Origin: Symploca sp. SIO2E9
GTDB taxonomy: Bacteria > Cyanobacteriota > Cyanobacteriia > Cyanobacteriales > Coleofasciculaceae
NCBI GenBank assembly: GCA_010692645.1
Contig: JAAHGS010000023.1
Coordinates: 1-64,000, forward strand
Length of the DNA: 64,000 nucleotides
Reading direction: 5' to 3'
Shown here: positions 7,881 through 17,500 of the stretch, in pieces
How the letters are laid out: every line of letters starts with the position of its first letter
Position numbering within the stretch: the stretch's first letter is position 1
Translations under genes and position numbers: made by a program
The notes under the pieces: model-generated
Seen by the model: only the letters and a program-made list of their open reading frames with translations
What the model was told of the DNA's origin: nothing
Databases searched by the model: none

Positions 7881-10349
7881 ATGACTGAAACTCTTGTTCC
7901 TTCTGCCTCCTGCCTTCTGCCTTCTGCCTTGCTAAGAAAGTTATCTATCTTAGTTGCAGTTACTTTACTCAGCGTCTTGCTACCTTTGTTGAATATCAGC
8001 AAGGGGTGGGGACAAGATTCTTCCCTTACCGAAATTACTTACTCTATTGAGCAGTTAAAAAACAACAGTGATTGGCGTATTCGCGCCCAAGCTGCTTTTG
8101 AACTAGGAGAAATCAACCAAGAAAGTACTACTATTATTGCTGCTCTGATAGAAGCTTTAAGCGATGAGGATGAAGTAGTTCGCCTTAGAGCCACCTTTGC
8201 CCTAGTGAATATTGGCTTACCAGCAGTCCCTAAACTAATTGAAACACTTAATAACCAAAATCTAGCGGTTCGTAGCAGCGCTGCCTTTGCACTTCAAGAA
8301 ATTGGCTTACCAACTCTGCCAATCCTGGAGAAAGCACTCAAACATGAAGATAAACTAGTTCGCTCTCATGTTAGTTCTGTACTTAGTCAAATAGCAGTTG
8401 ACTTCCAAAAGCAAGTAGATACCCTCTCCATCTCAGATTTAAAACAAGCTAGCTCTGATTTAGAGCCAGCTTTAAAATTTATTGAATCTTTTCAAGAGCC
8501 ACTAGATCCCACAACCTTAACTAAATTTGGATTCCAAGAGGAAAATGTAGCTTCTATACGCCGTTCTATAAATGTTCTCAGAAATGAAATAAGAGTTCGT
8601 ATCTTTGCTATAGCATTCAAGATTATTGTTTTAACTCTAGTTTCACTATTGTTAATTGGGGTAATTATTCTTTGGCGTCGCCCTGAAATACTATTGCTGT
8701 TGAGCAGGGGAATTATCCAAGCCAGGCAAAAGCAAGAAATCATTAATCAAACCCTGGCAAAAGTGCAGCAATTCTTCAACCAAGCAGGAGCCAACACCAA
8801 CCGTCAAAGCAAAAATACTCTATTAGTCACCTCTGCTCCAGGTAGGCTCAAACCCTATGCACCAATACCAGTAAAGTTGGCTCTTGAACAGCCAATTGAT
8901 CAAGACGTAACTGAATTGGTAGAGCAATCAACCAAATTGAAGAAACAAAACCAGCAACAAGCTGGTATGATTCTCTATCAAGAACCACCAGATACCCTCT
9001 TTCGGATGCGGATGGCTGAGGTGCGGCTACGGGATCATTTTGTTCTTATTCCTATGCCTTTGGCAGCAGTGGAACAGGCATTATTAGAGCAAGGTAAATC
9101 TGCTGGCATCTTAGCCCAGTATACAGACCGTTATCTTCCAGGTGCTGACTTATTTGATGATCGTAATGCCATTGGCGATACTCTCTCCTTTTTTGGGCGT
9201 GGGGAGCTGTTACATCGTTTAGGAGATAATCTCCAGCGAAACCAAGGAATTGGTATCTTTGGATTACGCAAGTCAGGTAAAACTTCAATGCTCCTTCAGT
9301 TGAGTTTTGCCTTACAGCGACATCCTGTGATTCATATTGATCTTCAACCCTATGGAGGCAGACAGCATTATGGCACTCAACTATTTAATCAAATTCTTCA
9401 GCAACTTTCCCAATTATTAGGGAAGCGTACTCTAGAATCAATCACAAATTTTCAACCCTTCGAGCCTCAATGCCCAGCTTGTGAATTCACCTCTGAATTT
9501 CTTCAGCGAGTTATTAAACTAGTCAAAGTAATCAACCAAACTGGATACGAACTACCTATTTTATTATTTCTAGATGAAATTGAACGCATAATTCCCACTG
9601 AGTTAGATTCCAGGGAAAAGGCAGAAGAATTCAATGCCTGTTTTGGCGCATTTAGAGCCTTAAGTCAGGAGCAGCGAGTACTCTCCCTGCTTGTCGCTGA
9701 TGTTCATCCCGACTGCAATCGCATCAATCAGTGGAGACAAGCAGGTGTTCCCACTAACCCAGTCTTCAGTTTCTTCAAAGAAGTGTTTTTGTCACCTTTC
9801 TCTCCAGAAGAAACAACTAGGATGCTTACCGATATTGGCAAACTAATGGGGGTAACATTTGATCAAGAAACACTAACAGCTATCCATCGAGAAAGTGGTG
9901 GGCATCCTTTTATTGCTCGACAATTGGCAAGTTTACTGTGCAAGAAATTGGCAGCTTCCGAGAAAGGGCAAATCCCATGGTTAGCAGCCCAGCGTTATCT
10001 CAACAAGCCCTTTGCCCATTCTGCTGTATTGAAAGACTACTGTCGTCAGAACATTTGGGCAGATATTGAAAAGCGTAACTTTAATTCTGCGATCGCTATT
10101 TTACGCCTACTTGCCTGTAATCAGAATTCAGTCAATGGAATCTCGGAGCAAGTTATTAAAGAGCGACTTATCGATATCTTGACAAAGAGCGAATGCTTAG
10201 ATGCTCTATTATGGCTGGAAGCAGTGGGATTAGTAGAACGCCAAGAGTCAGAGGATAATGATTATTATCGAAGCAAAGTCCCCCTGATGTCGCGCTGGCT
10301 GCGGATGCAAATGAAAGAGGAGGAGATGCGCCAATGGCAGCTACAGTAA
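7881..10349 (+). CDS. HEAT-repeat membrane protein with STAND-like P-loop ATPase domain
   Basis: An 822-aa protein. After a signal-like hydrophobic segment (about 21-40), residues about 50-165 carry HEAT/PBS-lyase-like repeats (for example VRLRATFALVNIG and VRSSAAFALQEIG). A membrane helix is at about 240-263. A basic, Gln-rich linker leads to a P-loop ATPase at about 430-760 with Walker A GLRKSGKTS (about 460) and Walker B ILLFLDEIERI (about 560). The C-terminal region looks winged-helix-like. The layout puts the HEAT repeats outside and the ATPase inside: a one-component receptor or STAND-type switch (inference). The first ~20 codons are encoded by a CTTCTGC repeat, so the true start may be a downstream TTG at 7927. 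The stop overlaps the next gene by 16 bp. Confidence 0.82.
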   Translation: MTETLVPSASCLLPSALLRKLSILVAVTLLSVLLPLLNISKGWGQDSSLTEITYSIEQLKNNSDWRIRAQAAFELGEINQESTTIIAALIEALSDEDEVVRLRATFALVNIGLPAVPKLIETLNNQNLAVRSSAAFALQEIGLPTLPILEKALKHEDKLVRSHVSSVLSQIAVDFQKQVDTLSISDLKQASSDLEPALKFIESFQEPLDPTTLTKFGFQEENVASIRRSINVLRNEIRVRIFAIAFKIIVLTLVSLLLIGVIILWRRPEILLLLSRGIIQARQKQEIINQTLAKVQQFFNQAGANTNRQSKNTLLVTSAPGRLKPYAPIPVKLALEQPIDQDVTELVEQSTKLKKQNQQQAGMILYQEPPDTLFRMRMAEVRLRDHFVLIPMPLAAVEQALLEQGKSAGILAQYTDRYLPGADLFDDRNAIGDTLSFFGRGELLHRLGDNLQRNQGIGIFGLRKSGKTSMLLQLSFALQRHPVIHIDLQPYGGRQHYGTQLFNQILQQLSQLLGKRTLESITNFQPFEPQCPACEFTSEFLQRVIKLVKVINQTGYELPILLFLDEIERIIPTELDSREKAEEFNACFGAFRALSQEQRVLSLLVADVHPDCNRINQWRQAGVPTNPVFSFFKEVFLSPFSPEETTRMLTDIGKLMGVTFDQETLTAIHRESGGHPFIARQLASLLCKKLAASEKGQIPWLAAQRYLNKPFAHSAVLKDYCRQNIWADIEKRNFNSAIAILRLLACNQNSVNGISEQVIKERLIDILTKSECLDALLWLEAVGLVERQESEDNDYYRSKVPLMSRWLRMQMKEEEMRQWQLQ

Positions 10350-11536
10350 GACCATACGACAATTTTAGAGTTGCACTTACACAGCCTCGTGATTTTTTTG
10401 GACGCAGCAGTTTAATTTCAGCAGTACAACGCTCACCCTTCCAAGTTAGGATTCTCTTGGGAGGGCGTCGCCTGGGCAAAAGCAGTGCTTTGAATGTGCT
10501 TAGATCTAGCCTCTTGGATACTGGCAAGGGCGAATCTAGTCGTGCCTTTCCCGTTCTCTTTAATCTACAGCAGGAGCAACCAAAAAGTCTAGAACACCTC
10601 CGCTATCTTCTAATTGCCCGATTGCAGGAAGCAATGAGGCAGCATCAAGAGACTGCTGTATCAGGCTGGCGAAAAAGTTACCGTCGTCTCTTGAGGCAGA
10701 TTCCCGGAGGACAAATCGAAATCGGTTTACCAAAACTTGGTCTTAAGTTAAATCTTACCAATCCAGACCACGAACGCCACCTCATTCATGAAGACTTTCG
10801 CCAGGATTTGCTCAAACTCCTCAAGCAAATACAAAAACAGAATTTTGAAGGGATTTGCTTCTTCCTCGATGGTGCTGAATTCATTGTCAGCCAAGATTGG
10901 GCTAATGATGCTTGGAGTTATCTGCGCTCATTGAAGGATAGTGACATTGCCCTCAAACCTTTCCTGGGTTTCTTGTTATCTGGCTATCGTGACTTGAAAG
11001 ATTATCAGCAGCGTGTTGGCTCTCCATTACTTAATATTGCAGAGGTTGAGTGGTTGGGTGTATTAACTCAATCAGAAACACGAGCTTTGATAGCTCAGCG
11101 AAGCAATGACGAACAAATTTATTTAACTGATGAACAAATCGATTGGGTGATTAAATGGGCAGGAGGCCATCCCTACTTAACTCAGCAAATACTTAACACT
11201 CTCTTTGATGAGCAATTTAGGGATAAACCTCGTTCTCCTGAGAGTTTAATGCGTTACCTGATTAGGCAGCATGACAGAGATTTTTCCAGCTGGTGGCAGG
11301 AAAAGCAACGCAGCTATGCCTTCGACAAAACTGAGCAAGCTGTTTATTTAGCATTGGTTAAGCAACGAAAAGGAACTGCTGAAACTTTAGTGCCACAAAC
11401 CTCTTTGAGTTTTGGAGAAATTGCAGATGCTTTGGAGATACTTGCTGGCACTGGTGTCATCCTTAAAGTAGATGACGAACAGTATGAAATTGGCGCTAGG
11501 GTTTTTGAGACTTGGGTTTGCCATCAAAGTAGTTAA
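10334..11536 (+). CDS. STAND/AAA-like P-loop ATPase
   Basis: A 400-aa soluble protein starting at ATG 10334, inside the 3' end of the upstream ATPase gene in another frame. Walker A is LGGRRLGKSSALN (about 41-53) and Walker B GICFFLDGAEF (about 171-181). An Arg-containing sensor region and a C-terminal winged-helix-like segment (LSFGEIADALEILAGTG) follow. It resembles the ATPase half of the upstream 822-aa protein (the shared FFGR motif preceding the P-loop, similar spacing) but lacks the HEAT and membrane parts. The 16-bp overlap implies translational coupling and probably a heteromeric ATPase complex. The specific role is unknown. Confidence 0.82.
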   Translation: MAATVRPYDNFRVALTQPRDFFGRSSLISAVQRSPFQVRILLGGRRLGKSSALNVLRSSLLDTGKGESSRAFPVLFNLQQEQPKSLEHLRYLLIARLQEAMRQHQETAVSGWRKSYRRLLRQIPGGQIEIGLPKLGLKLNLTNPDHERHLIHEDFRQDLLKLLKQIQKQNFEGICFFLDGAEFIVSQDWANDAWSYLRSLKDSDIALKPFLGFLLSGYRDLKDYQQRVGSPLLNIAEVEWLGVLTQSETRALIAQRSNDEQIYLTDEQIDWVIKWAGGHPYLTQQILNTLFDEQFRDKPRSPESLMRYLIRQHDRDFSSWWQEKQRSYAFDKTEQAVYLALVKQRKGTAETLVPQTSLSFGEIADALEILAGTGVILKVDDEQYEIGARVFETWVCHQSS

Positions 11537-11544
11537 CGATAATA

Positions 11545-11653
11545 TATAGCGCTTTTCAAATTGGTGAGATACAAATTTCTTGGTTTTAGGGAGCAAGGAG
11601 TAGGGAGCAGCAAACAGAACTAGTTGTATCTCAGTTATTCGAGAAACGCTATA
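11545..11653. repeat. Palindromic dispersed element with TATAGCG ends
   Basis: A 109-bp imperfect inverted repeat: TATAGCG at 11545 faces CGCTATA ending at 11653, and GTGAGATACAA faces TTGTATCTCA further in. The loop carries a degenerate GGGAGCA array. Half-copies of the same arm occur near 671-710, 13010 and 34320, next to purine-rich arrays, and near 22590 without one. It may also end transcription of the STAND operon. Confidence 0.65.
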
Positions 11654-11692
11654 GCGCTTTTCAATTGTTCATGGTTCATGGTTCATTGTCAA

Positions 11693-12754
11693 CTAGCGTT
11701 TTTTCATCCTGCGCAGAGATTTACTAAATTTTTTCCATCGTTTCTTCTCATCTAGATAAGCTTTTTGATCCTGTTTTCTGGCTAGATAGTTAAGTTCTTT
11801 TTGCAGTTTTTGGTAACTAAGGAAACGCTGGTAATCGATAGTACCTTCTGAGAGCGCCTGTTGCACCGCACAACCAGGCTCTGAGTCGTGTAGGCAATTT
11901 TGAAAACGACACTCCTTAGCTAGGGTTTCGATATCAGTGAAGGTATCGCGAAAGCTTTCATTACCTGCCCAAATCTGAATTTCCCGCATCCCTGGAGTAT
12001 CAATCAGCAAAGCGCCAGAGGGCAAAATCATCAATTCTCGATTAGTAGTGGTATGTCGCCCTCTGCTATCTCCTTGGCGCACTGATTGCACTGCTTGTAC
12101 TGCTCTACCCATTAATTGATTGGTGAGGGTAGATTTCCCAACGCCGGAAGAGCCTAGCAAGGCAACGGTTTTTCCTTGACTAAGGTAAGGCGTTAAAGCA
12201 CCAATTCCTTGATTGTTAAGGGCACTCAAAACCACAATGGGCACACCAAAGGCAATCGCTTCTACTTGTTGTCGGCATCCCTCAAAATCATCACACAAAT
12301 CCGCTTTATTGAGAAGAATGACGGGATTAGCACCACTTTCCCAAACCAAAACCAAATAGCGTTCGATTCTTCTGAGATTGAAATCTCCATCCAATCCTGA
12401 AATCAAAAATACTGTATCAATATTGGTAGCAAGGATTTGTTCTTCGGTTTTAATGCCTACTGTTTTCCGAGAAAACTTACTTTTTCTAGGCAAAACAACG
12501 TGAATTATAGCTCTCTTTTCTGTTTGGGTAAGACTGATAACTACCCAATCTCCCACTGCCGGAAAATCTTCGCGACTAGAAGTACGGTAACGCATTTTAC
12601 CTGTAACTTCTGCCGAGACTTCTCCCCGCTCAGTATAGACTGTGTAGATGTTTTTATGCTCGAGAGTAACTCTACCTACAGTATATCCTTCTTGGCAATA
12701 CTTTTCAAAGTTGTTGGCAAAAAAACTGTTCCAGCCTAATAATTCCAAATTCAT
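11693..12754 (-). CDS. rsgA: Ribosome small-subunit-dependent GTPase A
   Basis: RsgA/YjeQ-type circularly permuted GTPase that helps late maturation of the 30S subunit. Motifs appear in permuted order: G4 LNKAD, G5 LSA, G1 [11 protein letters not shown]3 DTPGMRE. An N-terminal OB-fold and a C-terminal zinc finger ([14 protein letters not shown]) are present, and the C-terminus is basic as is usual. I chose ATG 12754 (353 aa) because a GAGG ribosome-binding site lies six bases upstream. A TTG at 12787 would add 11 unconserved residues. It is monocistronic; its promoter must lie within 12755-13000. Confidence 0.95.
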   Translation of the reverse strand: MNLELLGWNSFFANNFEKYCQEGYTVGRVTLEHKNIYTVYTERGEVSAEVTGKMRYRTSSREDFPAVGDWVVISLTQTEKRAIIHVVLPRKSKFSRKTVGIKTEEQILATNIDTVFLISGLDGDFNLRRIERYLVLVWESGANPVILLNKADLCDDFEGCRQQVEAIAFGVPIVVLSALNNQGIGALTPYLSQGKTVALLGSSGVGKSTLTNQLMGRAVQAVQSVRQGDSRGRHTTTNRELMILPSGALLIDTPGMREIQIWAGNESFRDTFTDIETLAKECRFQNCLHDSEPGCAVQQALSEGTIDYQRFLSYQKLQKELNYLARKQDQKAYLDEKKRWKKFSKSLRRMKKR

Positions 12755-13030
12755 CGGTTTCCTCGAAGTGCTGCTTGTTGTCAGCAAGCTTCACAGAGGA
12801 ATTTTGTTATTCATTCTCGCCATAGGAATGATTGAAGCAAAAACTCTGTGACTAACTTGCTATGTGCTTTAGGAGTCATGGCGCTTTTGATAATTACAAG
12901 CTCAGTCATATTTTTTCTTCCTGTCAGATGTTTTTAGTCGTTTCTCATCAACTAATGGCTCTAGTGTCAGAGAAACATACTTTGATTACAAGCATACTAC
13001 AAAAAAAGAGAACGAGGTACACCTTATTGA

Positions 13031-13077
13031 AGGGAGATGGGGAGAGGGGGAGATGGGGAGAGGGGGAGATGGGGAGA
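13031..13077. repeat. Purine-rich array (GGGGAGA / GGGGGAGAT type)
   Basis: Alternating GGGGAGAGGGGGAGAT units follow a GAGGTAC module at 13014-13020. The 591-bp gap between rsgA and the next gene otherwise shows only this array and the leader hairpin at 13275-13314. Confidence 0.85.
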
Positions 13078-13274
13078 AATTATTCTTCAGGGCTGACTTT
13101 TATCCCAGAAATAAGAGGCGTTGTACTTGATCAAGCTTGAAAACTCCTATAAATCTTATCCTTGAATACAACGACTATGAAACTATTATCATTCGTTGTT
13201 TTGTTAAAAATAGTTACTGTGACAATAGTATATTTAATTATTTATCACGATGTTATTGTGCTTTAACAAAGCAA

Positions 13275-13314
13275 AGAGCCAGTGCCCCGACTACCACATC
13301 CTGACACTGGCTCT
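13275..13314 (+). promoter_or_regulatory. Leader hairpin, 10-bp perfect stem
   Basis: AGAGCCAGTG (13275-13284) pairs perfectly with CACTGGCTCT (13305-13314) around a 20-nt loop. The stem ends 20 bp before the GGAGG ribosome-binding site of the following gene and lacks a T-tract on the plus strand. A leader structure that controls translation or stability fits better than a terminator. Confidence 0.5.
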
Positions 13315-13345
13315 ACCCCAACCTTTCTCAATTGGAGGTATCGTT

Positions 13346-13660
13346 ATGATGACAGATCAATCTCAAAATCCGCAGCCCTACTGGTACATTAAAGTACCTC
13401 AAGATAGATTTCCTAAAGCGAAGTTTGACTTTGCCCAACAAGTAGCAGTCTCTTACGACAACGGTACTGGTGAACTGTGTACAGACATCGGTGAAGTTAT
13501 CGGCATAAAATACATTAGCTGTGGCAATAAGTCAGGAGAATGGTATTATCTACTTCGCATCCTCAAGTGTGATTTTGAACCATCCTTTGTTGGCTCAATT
13601 GATCAAGAATTTGCTAACGAATCTAGTCTAGTGGCTGATAATACAGTGATTGAGCAATAG
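13346..13660 (+). CDS. Small conserved-looking hypothetical protein
   Basis: A 104-aa protein beginning MMTDQSQNP. The start at 13346 is fixed by GGAGG at 13334-13338; an upstream frame extension to 13250 runs through the leader hairpin and is rejected. The sequence is rich in aromatic and strand-forming residues (YWYIKVPQDRFPK, YISCGNKSGEWYYLLRI), suggesting a small beta fold with two central Cys. I recognise no family. It stands alone with a structured leader, suggesting post-transcriptional control. Confidence 0.75.
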   Translation: MMTDQSQNPQPYWYIKVPQDRFPKAKFDFAQQVAVSYDNGTGELCTDIGEVIGIKYISCGNKSGEWYYLLRILKCDFEPSFVGSIDQEFANESSLVADNTVIEQ

Positions 13661-14173
13661 GAAGTAGCAAGTAGGAATTAGCTAGGGGTAAAGCATTGGT
13701 TTGCCCCTAAATCTTTCAATCTAAAACTTATAGCAGTTTCCCTTAATGACCCTACAGAAATAAAAAAGTATCTATCAAAAGGTCTATAGTTATTTTTGTC
13801 GTTGACAAAAAAAGAAAATTTGGCAACTAATTCACTATCAATTGATACAGCAAGTACACCAACGCGAAGGCAGAAATAAAACGGCGGCAGCTGCAATCAT
13901 TAATTCTCAGAATATTAAATCATCTGACTGCTTAATATTTTATTTATAGATACTTTATAAAAATCTGTCTCAAGGTTAAGTAATTTCTAAGACTTCCCTT
14001 GGTAAGATAGCTAACAAGAGTAGATTAAATAGTACGCAAATTGAGATAGTACGGAGTGAAACGTTGGTTATTTGAGGGATGAACTAGAGTCTCTGATGAC
14101 CACACAGCTTGAAACACTCCTCAAAATTCATTCTATCGATGTCTACTCTGGGTCGGACATCTGCCTCAACAGG

Positions 14174-14273
14174 GGGTGAACGAAAAAAGGTGTGGGGAAA
14201 TAATTAAGCAGACGCTCCAGACGCGGAGACGCGGAGAACTAACTCAAATCCCACGCAAAATTTCGTTCACCCC
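14174..14273. mobile_element. MITE-like palindromic element, copy A
   Basis: A 100-bp element with 12-bp perfect terminal inverted repeats, GGGTGAACGAAA and TTTCGTTCACCC. It is flanked by an 8-bp direct repeat TCAACAGG (14166-14173 and 14274-14281), extendable to 12 bp if the ends are trimmed. Inner arms (GTGGG / CCCAC) extend the stem. The interior holds GACGCGGA-type repeats. Related copies are at 53867-53978 and 54460-54561. It encodes no protein, so mobility would need a transposase in trans. Confidence 0.75.
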
Positions 14274-14344
14274 TCAACAGGGGTAACAAAAGGATTACGG
14301 GTGTCCTCTTCCACTTCTGTAAGTGATTTCAAGTCACGTACCTA

Positions 14345-14447
14345 ATACCAATTTTCTAAATTCTGAGAAGACATTGAAAGATGGGGAGCTAGACAGGGCA
14401 GTGCTTTCAGATACTTGATCTCTACCACCCTTTTAGAAAATTGGTAT
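14345..14447. mobile_element. TA-flanked MITE with 16-bp inverted repeats
   Basis: ATACCAATTTTCTAAA (14345-14360) is perfectly inverted at 14432-14447. Both ends can be read as TA followed by CCAATTTTC, consistent with the TA duplication of IS630/Tc1-type MITEs. The right end lies 67 bp upstream of the 1508-aa surface protein gene, and its TTGGTATAAC terminus resembles an extended -10 element. The rest of the 853-bp gap (13661-14513) holds copy A of the other element and nothing I can identify. Confidence 0.6.
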
Positions 14448-14513
14448 AACGAAGTATTTTTCGCACATCTTAATACCTATCGCGCTTAGATCGAAAACTC
14501 ACACAAGTACAAC

Positions 14514-17500
14514 ATGAGCATTTCAACCATTTACAACAACGCAAATCTAATTGATCTTAACGGAGAGGGCCGCTCCAAGACAATTGCTAACACACCGAAA
14601 ATGCTCATGGAGCAGGGCACCTTAGAGCTATGGTTTAATGCCGAAAGCTACGGAAAATGGGGCACAGCTCTACTTTCTTCAAACCTCAATGGAGAGACAG
14701 AAGGTGCTGATCAGTTCCTACTGCAAGTCAACCATCGTGGACAACTTAATGCCAACTTCCGAGGTGCAGATGGCTCACGAAGCTCTATTACTAGTAGCTC
14801 ACCTGCAACTGGTGCCTGGAATCATGTCGCTTTAAGTTTTGATGGCAAATCAACAAAGCTTTACCTCAATGGCTCGTTAGTACAAGAGCGTGGCAACAGA
14901 GCTTTTGATTTCACTAATATGTTGAGTGATTTTACCATAGCCTCCCGCAATGCAAAAGGGCAACATGCTCTTAACGGCGATATTAAGGGTGTGAGAATAT
15001 TCGATGAAGTTTTAAGCGCTGATGAGATTGCTGGCACCTATCAAGAAGGTTTCAATTTCACTGAAGTTCAAGATGACATGCGTGCTGACATTGAGATGAA
15101 TGCCGAGCATGAGGATATGAGTATTGAGGCTAACATGAATGCCGAGCATGGCGATATGGGCACGGAGGATAACATGAATGCCGAGCATAATGATCATGCC
15201 TCACCCATTTACGACAAAGCCAATCTGATTGATGTCAATGGAGTGGACGGATCCAAGACCATTGCTAACACACCAGAAATGCTTGTAAAACAAGGCACCT
15301 TAGAGCTATGGTTTAATGCCGAAAGCTACGGAAAAGGGGGCACAGCTCTACTTTCTTCAAATATGAATGGAGAGACAGAAGGTGCTGATCAGTTCCTGCT
15401 GCAAGTCAACCGTCGTGGACAACTTAATGCCAACTTCCGAGGTGCAGATGGATCACGAACTTCTATTACTAGTGGCTCACCTGCAACTGGTGCCTGGAAT
15501 CATGTTGCTTTAAGTTTTGATGGCAAATCAACACAACTGTACCTTAATGGCGCGCTTGTAAAAGAGCGTGGCAAGAGCAGTTTTGATTTCACTAATATGT
15601 TGGGTGATTTCACCATAGGCTCCCGCAATGGAAAAAGGCAACATACTCTTAACGGCGATATTCAAGGTGTAAAGATCTTCGATGAGGTTTTAAGTGCTGA
15701 TGACATTGCTGAGACCTATCAAGAAGGTGTAAACCTCAGTCAAAGTCCTGGCAACACAGGTGATGGCGGTCATAGTGATGCCGAGCATAGTGACACAGGT
15801 GATGATGGTCATACTGATGCTGAGCATGGCGACACAGGTGATGATGGTCATACTGATGCCGAGCATGGCGACACAGGCAATGGCGGTCATACTGATGCTG
15901 AGCATGGCGATACGGATAATGGCGGTCATACTGATGCTGAGCATGGGGATACGGATAATGGCGGTCATACTGATGCCGAGCATGGCGATACGGATAATGG
16001 CGGTCATACTGATGCCGAGCATGACGACACGGGTAATGGCGGTCATAGTAATGCTGAGCATGGTGACACGGGTAATGACGGTCATAGTAATGCTGAGCAT
16101 GGCGACACTGGTAATGACGGTCATACTGATGCCGAGCATGGGGACACAGGCAATGGCGGTCATACTGATGCCGAGCATAGCAACACAGATGATGGCGGTC
16201 ATAATCATGGCAACTTACCACACCCAGACGATCCTGCTAAACAGAATGAGCATGTAGCTCTCCTCGATTTACTACCACCGGAGAAGGCAACCCATCGAGC
16301 AATAGCTGATGGCAATTGGACTGACTCTGCTATATGGGAAGGCGGATTGGTTCCGGGTGAAGATGCAGATGTATTTATCCCCGAAGGTATTGCAGTTACT
16401 TATGATGTTCCCCCAGGCGGTAACCCTGAATTGCACTATGTGCGGGTGAATGGTGAGTTACATTTCGCCACTAACCAAGACACTGCAATGAAGGTGGATA
16501 CACTGATGACCGATGTCAAATCAACCTTCACTATCGGCACAGAAGAGAACCCGATGCCAGCGCATTTCAATGCATCCATCGAGATTGCCGATAATGGTCC
16601 AATCACCGATATTCGGAAAATTGATCCGCTTCAACTCAGCCGAGGAGTTATCACTCATGGCAAAGTGTCGATTCAGGGAGCAGAAAAGGAATCTCACCTG
16701 GTAATGAAGGCAGCGGAGGCTGGCGACACGACTATTAAAGTCGAAGGCGATGCTAGCGGCTGGCAAGTCGGCGACACAATTGTTGTGGTCGGTACCAAAT
16801 ATTTAGGTGAGGACAAAAATGGTCAGCTTATCACCCAAGATGAAGAAGTAACAATCACGGATATTGACGGTAATACCCTCACACTATCTCAAGCACTTGA
16901 GTACGATCACACACCACCAGAAGGTCATGAAGATCTTGATGTTTATGTTGGTAATGCCTCCCGTAATATAAGGATCTTCAGTGAGAATTCAGGGATTGAG
17001 AATCAGGATGATGTGCTCTCTCGTGGTCACTTCATGATGATGCATAACCCGAATGCAGTTATCCGCAATGCTGAATTCACAGATTTGGGGCGCACTAATA
17101 AATCCCTTGCAGCTGATGATGCGACCAAAAATAACCACGGTAAAGTGGTTTCTCTCGACCCCACTAAAGCCGATAATGTGCGTGGTCGTTACTCTCTCCA
17201 TCTGCACAGAACCGGTGCAACAGATGGTTCCGGACTTGCCATTGTGGAAGGCAATGCGGTGAATGGTAGCCCAGGCTGGGGTATCGTTCAGCATGACTCC
17301 CATGCAAAAGTCAACGACAATTTTGTCTATAACATTGTCGGTGCCGGAATCGTCGCCGAAACCGGGAACGAAACGGGTGAATGGAATAGTAACCTTGTCA
17401 CCAAGGTCATCGGTGGAAACGAGAAAACTGGTGCTGGCGATGGCGTAAATGATTTTGGAAATGAAGGTCATGCCTTTGAAAATGTCTCGCGGCTTATCAT

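Noticed and set aside
12862-13140. 92-codon plus-strand frame
   Set aside because: It crosses a GGGGAGA array and has no coding character.
15690-16257. Long alternative-frame open frames and CRISPR-like periodicity over the 39-bp array
   Set aside because: Units are contiguous, in frame with the large protein and have no unique spacers; stop-free other frames are a by-product of the repeat.
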